Assembly: GCA_007131525.1 (NCBI GenBank)
Contig: SLQK01000061.1
Coordinates: 1-17,719 of the forward strand
Source: Nitriliruptoraceae bacterium
Lineage (GTDB): Bacteria; Actinomycetota; Nitriliruptoria; Nitriliruptorales; Nitriliruptoraceae
Reading direction: 5' to 3'
Length of the DNA: 17,719 bases
Positions within the stretch are counted from its first letter, which is position 1; each line of letters opens with the position of its first letter. The notes under the pieces are model-generated. The model was given only the letters and a program-made list of their open reading frames with translations. It made no database searches and was not told where the DNA came from. Positions 6,279-14,311 of the stretch are shown in pieces. A program made the position numbers and the translations under genes.

Positions 6279-6746
6279 TCAGTCGGGCCGCCGGGTCCCG
6301 AGCACCGCCTCGATCGCCCGTCGGATCGGTCCGGGCCCCGACCGTGGGTGGTGCACCGCCTCACCCACGGCGTCCTCGGCGTCGCTGATGGGATCCTCGG
6401 GTGCCGCGCCGGGTGGCGCCACCGCCGCCAGCACGATCAGGGGATCGGGGAGGCGGTTGTCGATCCCGTGGACGGTGTCGGCGGGGACCAGCATCGCCCC
6501 CATCGGGTCCAGTCCCACCTCGCCGTCATCGGTGACGAACCAGGACCGCCCGCCGATGACCGTGTAGGTGACGTCCTGGTCGGGGTGGTGCAGGACGCCG
6601 GTGCTCGCGCCCGGCTCGATGCACAGCAGGTCGAGGGCGAGCTGCTCCGAGGCGAACACCCGCACACGGGTGGCCGGCCCGCGCCGGAAGTCGGCGTAGT
6701 CCCGGAGGTCGACGGGCCGGACCCGTGGCGTGCCGTGGTCGTCCAT
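6279..6746 (-). CDS. small single-domain cupin protein
   Basis: The 155-aa protein has one cupin barrel: GASTGVLHHPDQDVTYTVIGG (46-66) as motif 1, with candidate metal ligands H53, H54 and D58, and LVPADTVHGIDN (86-97) as motif 2, with H93. The usual motif-1 Glu is not visible. The C-terminal 40 residues (APEDPISDAEDAVGEAV onward) are a charged helical tail outside the barrel. Function cannot be assigned; small cupins bind sugars, acids or metal ions. ATG 6746 is chosen because upstream sequence belongs to the divergent pepA promoter region. The Shine-Dalgarno is weak. It is first of a two-gene unit with the FlK-like thioesterase. Confidence 0.78.
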   Translation of the reverse strand: MDDHGTPRVRPVDLRDYADFRRGPATRVRVFASEQLALDLLCIEPGASTGVLHHPDQDVTYTVIGGRSWFVTDDGEVGLDPMGAMLVPADTVHGIDNRLPDPLIVLAAVAPPGAAPEDPISDAEDAVGEAVHHPRSGPGPIRRAIEAVLGTRRPD

Positions 6747-6817
6747 GGGGCGGGACGGTACTTCCTGCGGCCGGGTGCGTGGTGCGTGGGGGCGACGAGC
6801 CCGGCAGCGGCAGTCAG

Positions 6818-6823
6818 TAGGCT
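6818..6823 (+). promoter_or_regulatory. possible -10 element of pepA
   Basis: TAGGCT, in the context CAGTAGGCTCGCC, is a TAnnnT-type -10 hexamer. It lies 28 nt before GTG 6852 in the 105-bp gap divergent from the cupin gene. No convincing -35 was found at 16-18 nt. Confidence 0.3.
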
Positions 6824-6851
6824 CGCCGGGACCGACCCCGAGGAGCCCCCC

Positions 6852-8357
6852 GTGCCCACCGTCGACGTCGTCACCGCGCCCCTGCCGGCCAGCGGAGCGG
6901 ACCTGCTCGCCCTCGGGGTGTTCGCCCCGGCCTCCGGGGAGCGGACCGATCCCGTCGAGCTCACATCCGCGGCGGCGTTGGTCGCGGAGGCTGCCGGGTT
7001 CGACCTCGTCGCGGAGCTCGCCAGCGCGGGTTTCGAGGCCTCCGTCGGTGCGAGCCTGCGGGTCCCCACCCGGGGTGCGCTCCCAGCGAGCAGCCTGCTG
7101 GTCCTCGGCCTCGGAGCCCAGGAGGCGGCCACGGCCTCGACGCTGCGCTCCGCCGCGGCCGCGGCCGCGCTGGCAGCCGAGCGGGTCGAGTCCCTGACCC
7201 TCGCGTTGACGGATGCGCTGGAGGGCGTCTCGGCGGGTGATGCGGCCCAGGCGGTCGCGGAGGGGGCCCTGCTCGGCGCCTACCGGTTCGCTCGGTACCG
7301 CTCGGAGGAGCCGCCCTTCACGCTCACCACCATCGGGGTCCAGGCCGACGCGACGTCGGCCGACGACGCCCGCGCGGGTGTGACGGCCGCGAGGGTCACG
7401 GCCGCCGCCCAGTGCCTGGTGCGCGACCTGGTCAACACCCCGCCCCAGGACAAGCGACCCCCGGCGCTGGCCGAGCGTGCGCTGGAGGAGGTCGCGGGCC
7501 TGCCGATCACCGCGACGGTGCTGGACGAGGAGGCGCTGGCCGCCGGCGGGTACGGCGGGATCATCGGCGTGGGCCAGGGGTCCGAGGCGCCCCCGCGGCT
7601 GGTCGAGCTGCGCTACACCCCGCAGGGCGCGACCCGTCACGTCGCGGTCGTCGGCAAGGGCATCACCTTCGACACCGGCGGGCTGTCGCTGAAGCCCTCC
7701 GACGCGATGATGACCATGAAGATGGACATGGCCGGTGCGGCCACGGCGCTGGCCGTGGTCAAGGCTGCGGCCCAGCTCGAGCTGCCGGTCGCGGTCACCG
7801 CGCTGCTCGCGCTGGCGGAGAACATGCCCTCGGGCACCGCCACCCGGGTCAGCGACGTGCTGACCGCCAAGGACGGGACCACGATCGAGGTCACCAACAC
7901 CGACGCCGAGGGTCGGCTGGTCCTGGCGGATGCGCTCGTCCACGCTGGTGAGCTCGAACCCGATGCCATCGTCGACGTCGCCACGCTGACCGGCGCCGCC
8001 ATCATCGCCCTGGGTGACCGCATCGGCGTGCTGATGGCCTCCGACGACGACCTGGCGGCCGAGCTGCTGGAGGCCGGGACGTCCGCCGGCGAGCCGCTGT
8101 GGCGGCTCCCGGTCGCGACGGAGGCCTACGGGGAGCGGCTGGAGGGTGCCATCGCCGACGTGCGCAACACCGCCGGCAAGGAGGCGGGCACGATCTACGC
8201 CGGGCTGTTCCTGCACCGCTTCGTACCGGAGGGCACGCCCTGGGCCCACCTCGACATCGCCGGGACCGCGTGGACCGAGGAGGCGCGGGGCGAGCTCAGC
8301 AAGGGCGCCACCGGGATCCCGGCCCGCACCCTGCTGGCCTGGCTCCGCACGCAGTGA
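6852..8357 (+). CDS. pepA: leucyl aminopeptidase (M17 family)
   Basis: The 501-aa protein is a typical M17 aminopeptidase. An N-terminal regulatory domain occupies about residues 1-170. The catalytic domain carries VGKGITFDTGGLSLKP with K269 and D274, then MKMDMAGAA, then the family signature NTDAEGRL (349-356) with metal ligands D351 and E353, and R355 at the bicarbonate site. It removes N-terminal residues, preferring Leu, as a cytosolic dinuclear-metal hexamer in peptide turnover. GTG 6852 has AGGAG 6 nt upstream. The open frame extends to 6204, but that stretch overlaps the cupin gene on the other strand and shows no homology. The stop overlaps the next gene's GTG. Confidence 0.95.
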   Translation: MPTVDVVTAPLPASGADLLALGVFAPASGERTDPVELTSAAALVAEAAGFDLVAELASAGFEASVGASLRVPTRGALPASSLLVLGLGAQEAATASTLRSAAAAAALAAERVESLTLALTDALEGVSAGDAAQAVAEGALLGAYRFARYRSEEPPFTLTTIGVQADATSADDARAGVTAARVTAAAQCLVRDLVNTPPQDKRPPALAERALEEVAGLPITATVLDEEALAAGGYGGIIGVGQGSEAPPRLVELRYTPQGATRHVAVVGKGITFDTGGLSLKPSDAMMTMKMDMAGAATALAVVKAAAQLELPVAVTALLALAENMPSGTATRVSDVLTAKDGTTIEVTNTDAEGRLVLADALVHAGELEPDAIVDVATLTGAAIIALGDRIGVLMASDDDLAAELLEAGTSAGEPLWRLPVATEAYGERLEGAIADVRNTAGKEAGTIYAGLFLHRFVPEGTPWAHLDIAGTAWTEEARGELSKGATGIPARTLLAWLRTQ

Positions 8358-9937
8358 CCCCGGCGGCGGCGGTCCTCGGCCGGGTCGGGACCCCTGCCCC
8401 ACTGCGCGAGCTGGCCCGGCGCCGCTGGGACGCCGTGGTGGTCGGTGCGGGCCACAACGGGCTGACCGCCGCGGCCTACCTGGCCCGTGCCGGCCGCGCG
8501 GTGCTCGTGCTGGAGGCCCGGGAGCGGATCGGTGGCGCCTGCACGCTGACCGAGCCCTGGCCCGGCTACCGCGTCTCGCCCTGCGCCTACCTCGCCGGCC
8601 TGCTGCACCCGAAGGTCATCGCCGACCTCGAGCTGGTCCGGCGCGGCTTCCGCTGGATCCCCGTCGAGGGTGGGTTGTTCGTGCCCTTCGAGGACGGCAG
8701 CTCGATCCAGCTGTGGGAGGACGACGCACGCCTCGAGGCGGAGCTGCTGGCCTTCGCGCCCGGTGACCTCGAGGGGTTCCGGGAGCTGTCGGCGCTCAAA
8801 CGCCGGGTCGTCGATGCGCTGCGACCCCCCGATGAGCGCGACCTGTGGCTTCACCCCGCGCCGTCGCGTGAGGAGCTCGCCGAGCGGGTCGGTCACGACG
8901 AGGAGGCACTGGGGCTGCTGTTCACCTGGTCCCAGGCGGAGCTCGTGGCCCGCTACCTCGACGACGAGCGGCTCCAGCGCGCCCTGTGGGGCCAGGGGGT
9001 GATCGGCACCGCCGCGACGCCCTTCGATCCTGGGACGGCCTCGATCCACCTCCACCACGCCTCGGGGCGGATCGACCCCGACCGTCCGGGGGTGTGGGGC
9101 TTCGTGGCGGGCGGCATGGGCACGGTCAGCTTCCTGCTCCACGACGCCGCGGTGGCGCATGGGGCGGTGGTGGCGGCCGGTGTGCCGGTCGCCGAGGTGG
9201 TGCCGGGGGAGGGGGTCGTGCTGGACGACGGCACCCGGATCCTCGCCCGTGACGTGCTGATCGGCGCCGACCCCAACGTCGCGCGCAGGCTGCTGGGTGT
9301 CCACGCCGACCCGGGTTGGTCGGCGGCCGTTGCGGCCGTGCCGATGCGGGGCGCCACCGTCAAGGTCACCCTGGCCCTGGATGCCCCGCCCCGTTTCACG
9401 GCCCGCCCCGACACCGACGCGCACCTCACCGCCCAGCTCAACACCCCGCTGACCGAGGCGCAGTGGCGCGACGGATTCGCGGCCGCGCAGGCCGGCGAGC
9501 TCCCCGAGTGGTTGTGGACCGAGGACTACCTGCAGACCGCCTACGACCCCTCGATCGCACCCGAGGGCCGGCACCTGCTGAGCGTGTTCGCCCAGCCCGT
9601 GCCCGACGACCTGGCCGGCGGGTGGGACGCCCGCCGCCACGAGGTCGCCGGGCTGGCCATCGGCTCCATCGACCGGTTCTGCGACGGCTTCGCCGACTCG
9701 GTCGTCGAGGTGGAGGTGCTCGGCCCACCCGACATCGAACGCGAGGTGGGGTTGACCGGCGGGCACATCTTCCAGGGGGAGTGCCTGCCGGACCACATGT
9801 GGGACCGGCGGCTGTCCGCCGACACGCCGATGGACGGGGTGTGGCTGTGCGGGGCGGGGACCTACCCGGGGGGCAGCGTCATGGCGGTCAACGGCTACAA
9901 CGCCGCCATGAGGGTCCTGGCCGCGCGCCGGGAGTGA
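8354..9937 (+). CDS. PYROXD2-like FAD-dependent oxidoreductase
   Basis: The 527-aa protein belongs to the phytoene-desaturase-related PYROXD2 group. An N-terminal Rossmann motif, VVVGAGHNGLTAAAYL with G31-x-G33-x-x-G36, binds FAD, followed by VLEARERIGGACTLTEPWPGYRVSPCAY. The C-terminus has GGHIFQGECLPDHMWDRRL and the FAD-binding LCGAGTYPGGSVMAVNGYNAA. The substrate is unknown for nearly all bacterial members; despite the superfamily, a carotenoid role is not implied, since no crtB or crtE is nearby. GTG 8354 overlaps the pepA stop (GTGA), suggesting coupled translation. The 18 residues before WDAVVVG are of uncertain value. The TPP enzyme follows after 78 bp. Confidence 0.88.
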   Translation: MTPAAAVLGRVGTPAPLRELARRRWDAVVVGAGHNGLTAAAYLARAGRAVLVLEARERIGGACTLTEPWPGYRVSPCAYLAGLLHPKVIADLELVRRGFRWIPVEGGLFVPFEDGSSIQLWEDDARLEAELLAFAPGDLEGFRELSALKRRVVDALRPPDERDLWLHPAPSREELAERVGHDEEALGLLFTWSQAELVARYLDDERLQRALWGQGVIGTAATPFDPGTASIHLHHASGRIDPDRPGVWGFVAGGMGTVSFLLHDAAVAHGAVVAAGVPVAEVVPGEGVVLDDGTRILARDVLIGADPNVARRLLGVHADPGWSAAVAAVPMRGATVKVTLALDAPPRFTARPDTDAHLTAQLNTPLTEAQWRDGFAAAQAGELPEWLWTEDYLQTAYDPSIAPEGRHLLSVFAQPVPDDLAGGWDARRHEVAGLAIGSIDRFCDGFADSVVEVEVLGPPDIEREVGLTGGHIFQGECLPDHMWDRRLSADTPMDGVWLCGAGTYPGGSVMAVNGYNAAMRVLAARRE

Positions 9938-9954
9938 TCGGCAGCGCTGTCGCT

Positions 9955-9980
9955 GGAACGGCGCAGGCCGGTTGCGTCTA
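9955..9980 (+). promoter_or_regulatory. possible ECF-sigma-type promoter of the TPP enzyme
   Basis: GGAAC (9955-9959) and CGTCTA (9975-9980) are 15 nt apart, resembling the GGAAC/CGTC pattern recognised by many extracytoplasmic-function sigma factors. A TAnnnT match (TACGGT, 9979-9984) overlaps it as an alternative -10. It lies 35 nt before GTG 10016. This is a pattern match only. Confidence 0.28.
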
Positions 9981-10015
9981 CGGTGAGGGAGCCGACGGCG
10001 ACCGGGAGGACGGGC

Positions 10016-11671
10016 GTGGGAGAACACCTGCACGGCGGACGGCTGATCGCCGACCACCTCGTCGACGAGGGCGTCGATGCGCTGTTCACCCTGACGGGTG
10101 GCCACATCAGCCCGATCTTCGACGGGTGCAAGGACCGGGGTATCCGGGTCATCGACGTGCGGCACGAGCAGGCCGCGGCCCACGCCGCTGATGCCTACGG
10201 GCGGCTCACCTTCCGGCCCGGGGTGGCGGCGGTCACCGCCGGACCCGGGGTCACCGACGCCATCACCGGCGTCACCAACGCCTACTACGCCAACGCGCCC
10301 ATGGTGCTGCTCGGGGGGCGGAACCCGCTGGCGCTGGAGGGCATGGGAGCGCTGCAGGACGCCCCCCAGATCGAGCTGCTGCGTCCCGTCACCAAGCGCG
10401 TGGACACCGCCCTGGAGGCCCGGCGGATCCGCGAGGTCCTCGACGCATCCTTCCGGGCGGCCCTGGCCCCGAGGATGGGCCCGACCTACGTGGACCTGCC
10501 GATGGACGTGCTGATGACCCCGGTCGATACCGACCACGTGGTCGCTGCCGGAGGGCAGCGCGCGACGGTCCCGCCCGGGCCGGATCCCGACGCGGTGGCG
10601 GCCGCGGCGGAGCTGCTGGCGCGAGCCGAGCGGCCGGTGGTCCTGTGCGGCTCGGGCACCTACTGGTCACGGGCCTGGGAGGAGCTCGACGAGCTGGCGA
10701 GGACCGCACAGTTGCCCGTCTACGTCAACGGCATGGCCCGCGGCATCCTGCCCTCCGCACATCCCAACCTGCTGGGCCTCAGCCGGAAGCAGGCCCTGCG
10801 CCAGGCCGACCTGGTCCTCGCGCTGGGCATCGATTTCGACTTCCGGGTGGGCTACGGCCGGCCACCGGCCTACCGCGACGATGTGGCGGTGGTCCACGTC
10901 GATCCCCAGCCGGACCGGGTCGGCCACAACCGGCCCGTGGCCCACGGCATCGTCAGCGACGTCGCGAGCTTCCTCCGGGCGCTGCTGCAGCACGACGCCA
11001 CCTTCGGCCGCGTCGGGGCGACCCCGTGGCTCGAGGAGCTTCGGACCGAGGAAGCCCGACGCCGGACGGCCCGGGACGAGGCCGCGAGCTCCGATGCCAG
11101 CCCGGTCCACCCGCTGCGCTTCGCCAGGGAGGTGGCACGGTGGGTCGACCCCGACGCCATCGTGATCGGGGACGGCGGCGACATCGTGGCCCACACCGCC
11201 GGGCAGGTGCGTGTCGACCATCCAGGCCACTGGATGGATCCGGGTCCTTTCGGCTGCCTGGGTGTGGGGGCGCCCTTCGCCCTTGCCGCCACCCACGTCC
11301 ATCCCGACAAGCAGGTGCTCGTGGTGTACGGCGACGGCTCCTTCGGGTTCAACGCGATGGAGTTCGAGTCCGCTGCCCGCCAGGGGCTGCCCTTCGTCGG
11401 CGTCGTCGGCAACGACGGTGCGTGGGGCGAGATGAAGGCGTTCCACGAGCGCGTCTACGGATCTGAGGGCATGGTCGCCCAGGACCTCACCCAGGACGTC
11501 AGCTACGAGGGGGTGGTCACCGCCCTTGGCGGCTACGGGGAGCGGGTGGAGCGCCCCCAGGACATCGGCCCTGCGCTCGACCGGGCTGTCGAGAGCGGGG
11601 TGCCGGCGCTGGTCAACGTGCTCCTCGACCGCAGCTTCCGACGGGAGTCGGCAGCGGCCTACGGCGCCTGA
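10016..11671 (+). CDS. thiamine-diphosphate enzyme, acetolactate synthase/HACL-like
   Basis: The 551-aa protein has the three-domain layout of ThDP decarboxylases and lyases. The N-terminal Pyr domain has activating E51 in DVRHEQAAAHAADAYGR and the loop TAGPGVTDAITGVTNAYYANAP. The middle domain is about 185-330. The C-terminal PP domain has the ThDP motif GDG (439-441) followed by GNDGAWGEMK. GRNPLALEGMGALQDAPQIELLRPVTK resembles the 2-hydroxyacyl-CoA lyase and oxalyl-CoA decarboxylase branch as much as acetolactate synthase. The lone large subunit, with no ilvN nearby, argues against branched-chain biosynthesis. GTG 10016 is chosen for its ideal GGAGG at 10005-10009 (6-nt spacing) over an in-frame GTG at 9983. 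It converges on the second FlK-like thioesterase with a 6-bp gap. Confidence 0.88.
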   Translation: MGEHLHGGRLIADHLVDEGVDALFTLTGGHISPIFDGCKDRGIRVIDVRHEQAAAHAADAYGRLTFRPGVAAVTAGPGVTDAITGVTNAYYANAPMVLLGGRNPLALEGMGALQDAPQIELLRPVTKRVDTALEARRIREVLDASFRAALAPRMGPTYVDLPMDVLMTPVDTDHVVAAGGQRATVPPGPDPDAVAAAAELLARAERPVVLCGSGTYWSRAWEELDELARTAQLPVYVNGMARGILPSAHPNLLGLSRKQALRQADLVLALGIDFDFRVGYGRPPAYRDDVAVVHVDPQPDRVGHNRPVAHGIVSDVASFLRALLQHDATFGRVGATPWLEELRTEEARRRTARDEAASSDASPVHPLRFAREVARWVDPDAIVIGDGGDIVAHTAGQVRVDHPGHWMDPGPFGCLGVGAPFALAATHVHPDKQVLVVYGDGSFGFNAMEFESAARQGLPFVGVVGNDGAWGEMKAFHERVYGSEGMVAQDLTQDVSYEGVVTALGGYGERVERPQDIGPALDRAVESGVPALVNVLLDRSFRRESAAAYGA

Positions 11672-11677
11672 GGGAGT

Positions 11678-12061
11678 TCAGACGGACAGCTTGCCCAGGA
11701 AGCGTTCCCGGTCCACCAGCACCCGGCGGTGCTTGACGAGGGCGATCTGCTCCCCGTTCTGCTCCACGGTGACACGGAACTCGAGCCGTCGTCCGTGGTG
11801 TCCGATCAGGGTCGCATGGGCGCAGACCGTCGCGCCGACGGGGCTCGCCTTCATGTGCTCCACGTCGGCCCAGGTGCCGACGGTGGTCTCGCCCTCCTCC
11901 AGCTCGTCGGTGAGGGCATCCACACAGGCGCTCTCCGCCAACGCCAGCAGTGCCGGCGTGCCGAGCACCGGCACGTCGCCGGAGCCGAGCGCGATCGCGG
12001 TGTGGTCCTCACCGACCGTGAGCGTTCGGGCGTGCTTGAGCCCGGGGTCGCAGCGGCCCAT
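11678..12061 (-). CDS. FlK-like hot-dog thioesterase, paralogue 2
   Basis: The 127-aa protein has the common form of this family: GLKHARTLTVGEDHTAIALGSGDVPVLGTPALLALAESACVDAL, then TVGTWADVEHMKASPVG, then a C-terminal strand KHRRVLVDRERF. The presumed FlK-type triad is T35, E43 and H69. It hydrolyses acyl-CoA or related thioesters by family analogy. Its neighbour is a ThDP enzyme whose relatives act on acyl-CoAs, which could supply a substrate, but the two are convergent rather than co-transcribed. ATG 12061 matches the family start; the Shine-Dalgarno is weak (GGTGG 3 nt upstream). Confidence 0.82.
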   Translation of the reverse strand: MGRCDPGLKHARTLTVGEDHTAIALGSGDVPVLGTPALLALAESACVDALTDELEEGETTVGTWADVEHMKASPVGATVCAHATLIGHHGRRLEFRVTVEQNGEQIALVKHRRVLVDRERFLGKLSV

Positions 12062-12336
12062 CGTCCACCAACCTTCGTGAGTGCGTGTCAGGCGGGGACC
12101 TGCTCCCTCGGCCGGTGACGACGCAGCCTCCCAGGGTAACGGCCTTTCGGCCAGCGGGCCGACCGGCCACACCGGCCGCGAGGCGGGGCCGGTTCGCCAG
12201 GACGAGCACCGAGGTGGCACCCTGTGCGCCACGCTGGCGCACCGGGCCCAGCTCGTCCCTCCGGTGGTGCGCCCCGTCGCGCGCGGACCCCGGTCGATCA
12301 GACCGTGGCGCGCCCCGATCGTGAGGAACACCGACC
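12062..12336. other. divergent intergenic region
   Basis: This 275-bp gap lies between the minus-strand thioesterase and the plus-strand membrane protein, so both promoters should lie here. On the minus strand, TACCCT (12138-12133) is a possible -10 for the thioesterase. GGCC-TTTC-GGCC (12141-12152) is a small inverted repeat. I see no convincing small gene or RNA. Confidence 0.5.
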
Positions 12337-13176
12337 GTGACCGCCCCTGCTGCCGTGCTCGCCATCGTGCTCGCATCGACCGCGATCGGGAGCTCCGCGC
12401 TGCTGTGGTTCGGTCCGACCTTCGGCGAGCTCCGGCGTGGCTACGAGCTGCTCACCGGCGCCACGATCGTCCTCCTCGCCCTCGGTGCCTGGGCCGCCTT
12501 CGGTGGGCCCATGCTGTCGCTGGAGGGCACCGGATCGGAGGCGGACGGCGCGCAGGCCCGAACGTTGCTGCTCGCCTTCGCCGGCACCACCCTGGTCGCG
12601 GTCGTGGGGCGGGCGCTGCGCGTGCCTGACGGGGTCGCCCGGGCGCTGGGGGGCGTCGCCACCCTGCTCGGCATCGCCGCCTTCTGGCCCCTGGCCGTCA
12701 TCCGTGCCGACCTCGGGGGAGCGGGCGGGATCTGGCAGGGCGTGACCGAGCTGGTCCTGGGCAGCGTGCTCATGGGGGCGATCTGGGTCGGGCTGATCCT
12801 GGGGCACTGGTACCTGGTGGAGCGGCGGCTCTCCAACCGCTACATGATGTGGATCGCCGGGGTGAACGTGGTCGCCATCGGTGCCGGCCTGGCGTCGGTG
12901 CTGCTGTCCGGGCGGAACCCGGCGCCCTGCGAGGGGTTGCCGGCCGGCGGCCCCTACGAGCAGTGCGCGATGATGTTCTCCCCGATCCTGTCGATCGGGT
13001 CGATGTCCATCATCCTCGGCCTCGGCGTGCTGGCGCTGCTGGCCCTGATCGCCGGGTTCAACGTCAAGCTGGCCAAGGAGGGCGGCAGCTCCATCCAGGC
13101 GTCGACGGGGATGTTCTACCTCGCCGTCATCCTGGCGCCCGCGGTCGAGTTCGCCGCCAAGGTGCGGTTCTTCTAG
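12337..13176 (+). CDS. eight-helix integral membrane protein, unknown function
   Basis: The 279-aa protein has about eight hydrophobic segments: residues 3-25, 36-56, 76-92, 103-121, 137-160, 170-190, 214-240 and 255-272. The fifth ends in the striking polar motif LGHWYLVERRLSNR, with H157, W158 and Y159 at the membrane edge. Two cysteines lie in the loop between helices 6 and 7 (PAPCEGLPAGGPYEQC) and could form a disulfide outside the cytoplasm. I do not recognise the family. Histidine and aromatic residues in a helix could suggest heme or quinone binding, but only one helix His stands out. GTG 12337 has GAGG 10 nt upstream. Its stop codon overlaps that of the ACT-domain gene. Confidence 0.8.
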   Translation: MTAPAAVLAIVLASTAIGSSALLWFGPTFGELRRGYELLTGATIVLLALGAWAAFGGPMLSLEGTGSEADGAQARTLLLAFAGTTLVAVVGRALRVPDGVARALGGVATLLGIAAFWPLAVIRADLGGAGGIWQGVTELVLGSVLMGAIWVGLILGHWYLVERRLSNRYMMWIAGVNVVAIGAGLASVLLSGRNPAPCEGLPAGGPYEQCAMMFSPILSIGSMSIILGLGVLALLALIAGFNVKLAKEGGSSIQASTGMFYLAVILAPAVEFAAKVRFF

Positions 13177-13631
13177 GTCTGGCCCCGCCCTGGCTGGCTC
13201 TGGCCGTCGCCGGTCGCTGCCTGGGCTGTCGTCCCGCCGGCGGGCGCGGCGAGCTGGTGGATCCGGTGGCCGGCCTCGGTCAGCACGGCGCAGGCATCGC
13301 TGAGCCGATCGTGCCGGACGAGCAGCCAGTCGGTGTCGTGGGTTGAGATGGCGAAGATGGGAACGCCGGCATCGGCGAGGGGCGCGGCCAACGACGCCAG
13401 GATCCCGACGAGGTGGAACGGCAACGGTCCCCGCACCGCCAGCGCCCGCCACCCCGCTGCCGCCCGCACGCCCGGCGGGACCTCCGCCTGCGGCAGCACG
13501 ATCGACAGCTCGCTGTCGGTGCGGGTGATCGACACCAGCGGCTGGGAGGCTCGCGTTGCCCAGGCAGGCAGCGCAGCCTCAGGTGGGAGTCGGCACACCG
13601 CGAGGTCGGTCGCGTGCAGGTCGAGCTCCAT
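13173..13631 (-). CDS. ACT-domain protein, CASTOR/ACT_7-like
   Basis: The 152-aa protein matches small bacterial proteins with two ACT-like halves. The N-terminal half is DLAVCRLPPEAALPAWA and SITRTDSELSIVLPQAEVP. The C-terminal half, WRALAVRGPLPFHLVGILASLAAPLADAGVPIFAISTHDTDWLLV, is the diagnostic ACT_7 block, related to the arginine-sensor fold CASTOR. It probably binds a small ligand such as an amino acid and has no catalytic motif. ATG 13631 has GAGGT about 8 nt upstream. The last 25 residues are low-complexity Gly, Ala and Gln. It follows the O-methyltransferase by 50 bp. Its TAG stop shares the palindrome CTAG (13173-13176) with the opposing gene's stop. Confidence 0.85.
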   Translation of the reverse strand: MELDLHATDLAVCRLPPEAALPAWATRASQPLVSITRTDSELSIVLPQAEVPPGVRAAAGWRALAVRGPLPFHLVGILASLAAPLADAGVPIFAISTHDTDWLLVRHDRLSDACAVLTEAGHRIHQLAAPAGGTTAQAATGDGQSQPGRGQT

Positions 13632-13681
13632 CGGTCCACCTCGGTGCCGGCAGCCGGGGGCCCGACCGTCGGGCCGCTGCG

Positions 13682-14311
13682 TCACGCCGTCGCGGCGTCG
13701 TCGCCGGCCGGGTCGGGCTCGGCCAGGCGGGTGGCCAGCACGAGGCCACCGTCGACCGGCAGGATCGTGGCCGTGAACACCTCGTCCTCAGCCAGGATCT
13801 GCAGGGCGGTGGCCAGCGCGTCGGCGTCCTCGCCGCCGCGGAGTGCCCCGCGGACCAGCAGCATCCCGCCCGGGTGCAGCAGACGCCGGGCATGGTCGAG
13901 CAGCTCCCGGGTGACCGCGGGCCGCGACTGCAGCAGCACCAGGTCATAGGCGTGATCGGAGAGCCGACCCAGCACGGTGACAGGGTCCCCGAGGATCGCG
14001 CGGACCCGCGAGCCGGCACCGATGGTCTCGTAGGCGTCGGTCGCGAGGCTGTGGGCGTGGGGATCGGGCTCGATGGAGGTGAGCACCCCGCGCGGTGGGA
14101 GCTCGGGCAGCAGCCAGGCCCCCGACACCCCACCCGCCGCCCCGACCTCGACCACCGCACGGGCCTGGATCGTCCGCGCCGCCCACCGCAGCAGTGCGCC
14201 CACCTCGGGTGCGGGCGGGGACACCGAGGCGGCACGTCGCCGGGCGGTCACCGTGGTGTCCGCCTCCGGTGCCATGACACGTCGGACCTCGGCCAGCACG
14301 GTCTCGTCCAC
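13682..14311 (-). CDS. O-methyltransferase-family protein with altered metal site
   Basis: The 209-aa protein matches the actinobacterial O-methyltransferase found beside sigE/htrA (Rv1220c-like). A helical N-terminus leads to SPPAPEVGALLRWAA, then SAM motif I VVEVGAAGGVSGAWLL (53-68), then the acidic ribose-binding TSIEPDP with E81. The family's metal- and catalysis-associated D-A-D in (I/V)DADK/P reads LLQSRP here (126-131), and the later VVDN reads LVRGA. SAM binding is therefore likely, but divalent-metal-dependent catechol-type methylation is questionable. GTG 14311 is the most upstream start consistent with family length; its Shine-Dalgarno is poor (GGGGAT). It is divergent from htrA and upstream of the ACT protein. 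Confidence 0.82.
   Translation of the reverse strand: MDETVLAEVRRVMAPEADTTVTARRRAASVSPPAPEVGALLRWAARTIQARAVVEVGAAGGVSGAWLLPELPPRGVLTSIEPDPHAHSLATDAYETIGAGSRVRAILGDPVTVLGRLSDHAYDLVLLQSRPAVTRELLDHARRLLHPGGMLLVRGALRGGEDADALATALQILAEDEVFTATILPVDGGLVLATRLAEPDPAGDDAATA

Noticed and set aside
6204..6851. 216-residue N-terminal extension of the aminopeptidase
   Set aside because: It is antisense to the cupin gene and has no M17 similarity, whereas GTG 6852 has a good Shine-Dalgarno.
8195..10537. A 780-codon open frame on the minus strand
   Set aside because: It lies antisense to pepA, the PYROXD2-like gene and the ThDP gene, reads as low-complexity Arg/Gly/His/Gln, and is a GC-rich shadow frame.
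12081..12629. A plus-strand open frame across the divergent gap into the membrane-protein gene
   Set aside because: The translation is Arg/Pro/Gly-rich without motifs and overlaps the supported membrane protein in another frame.
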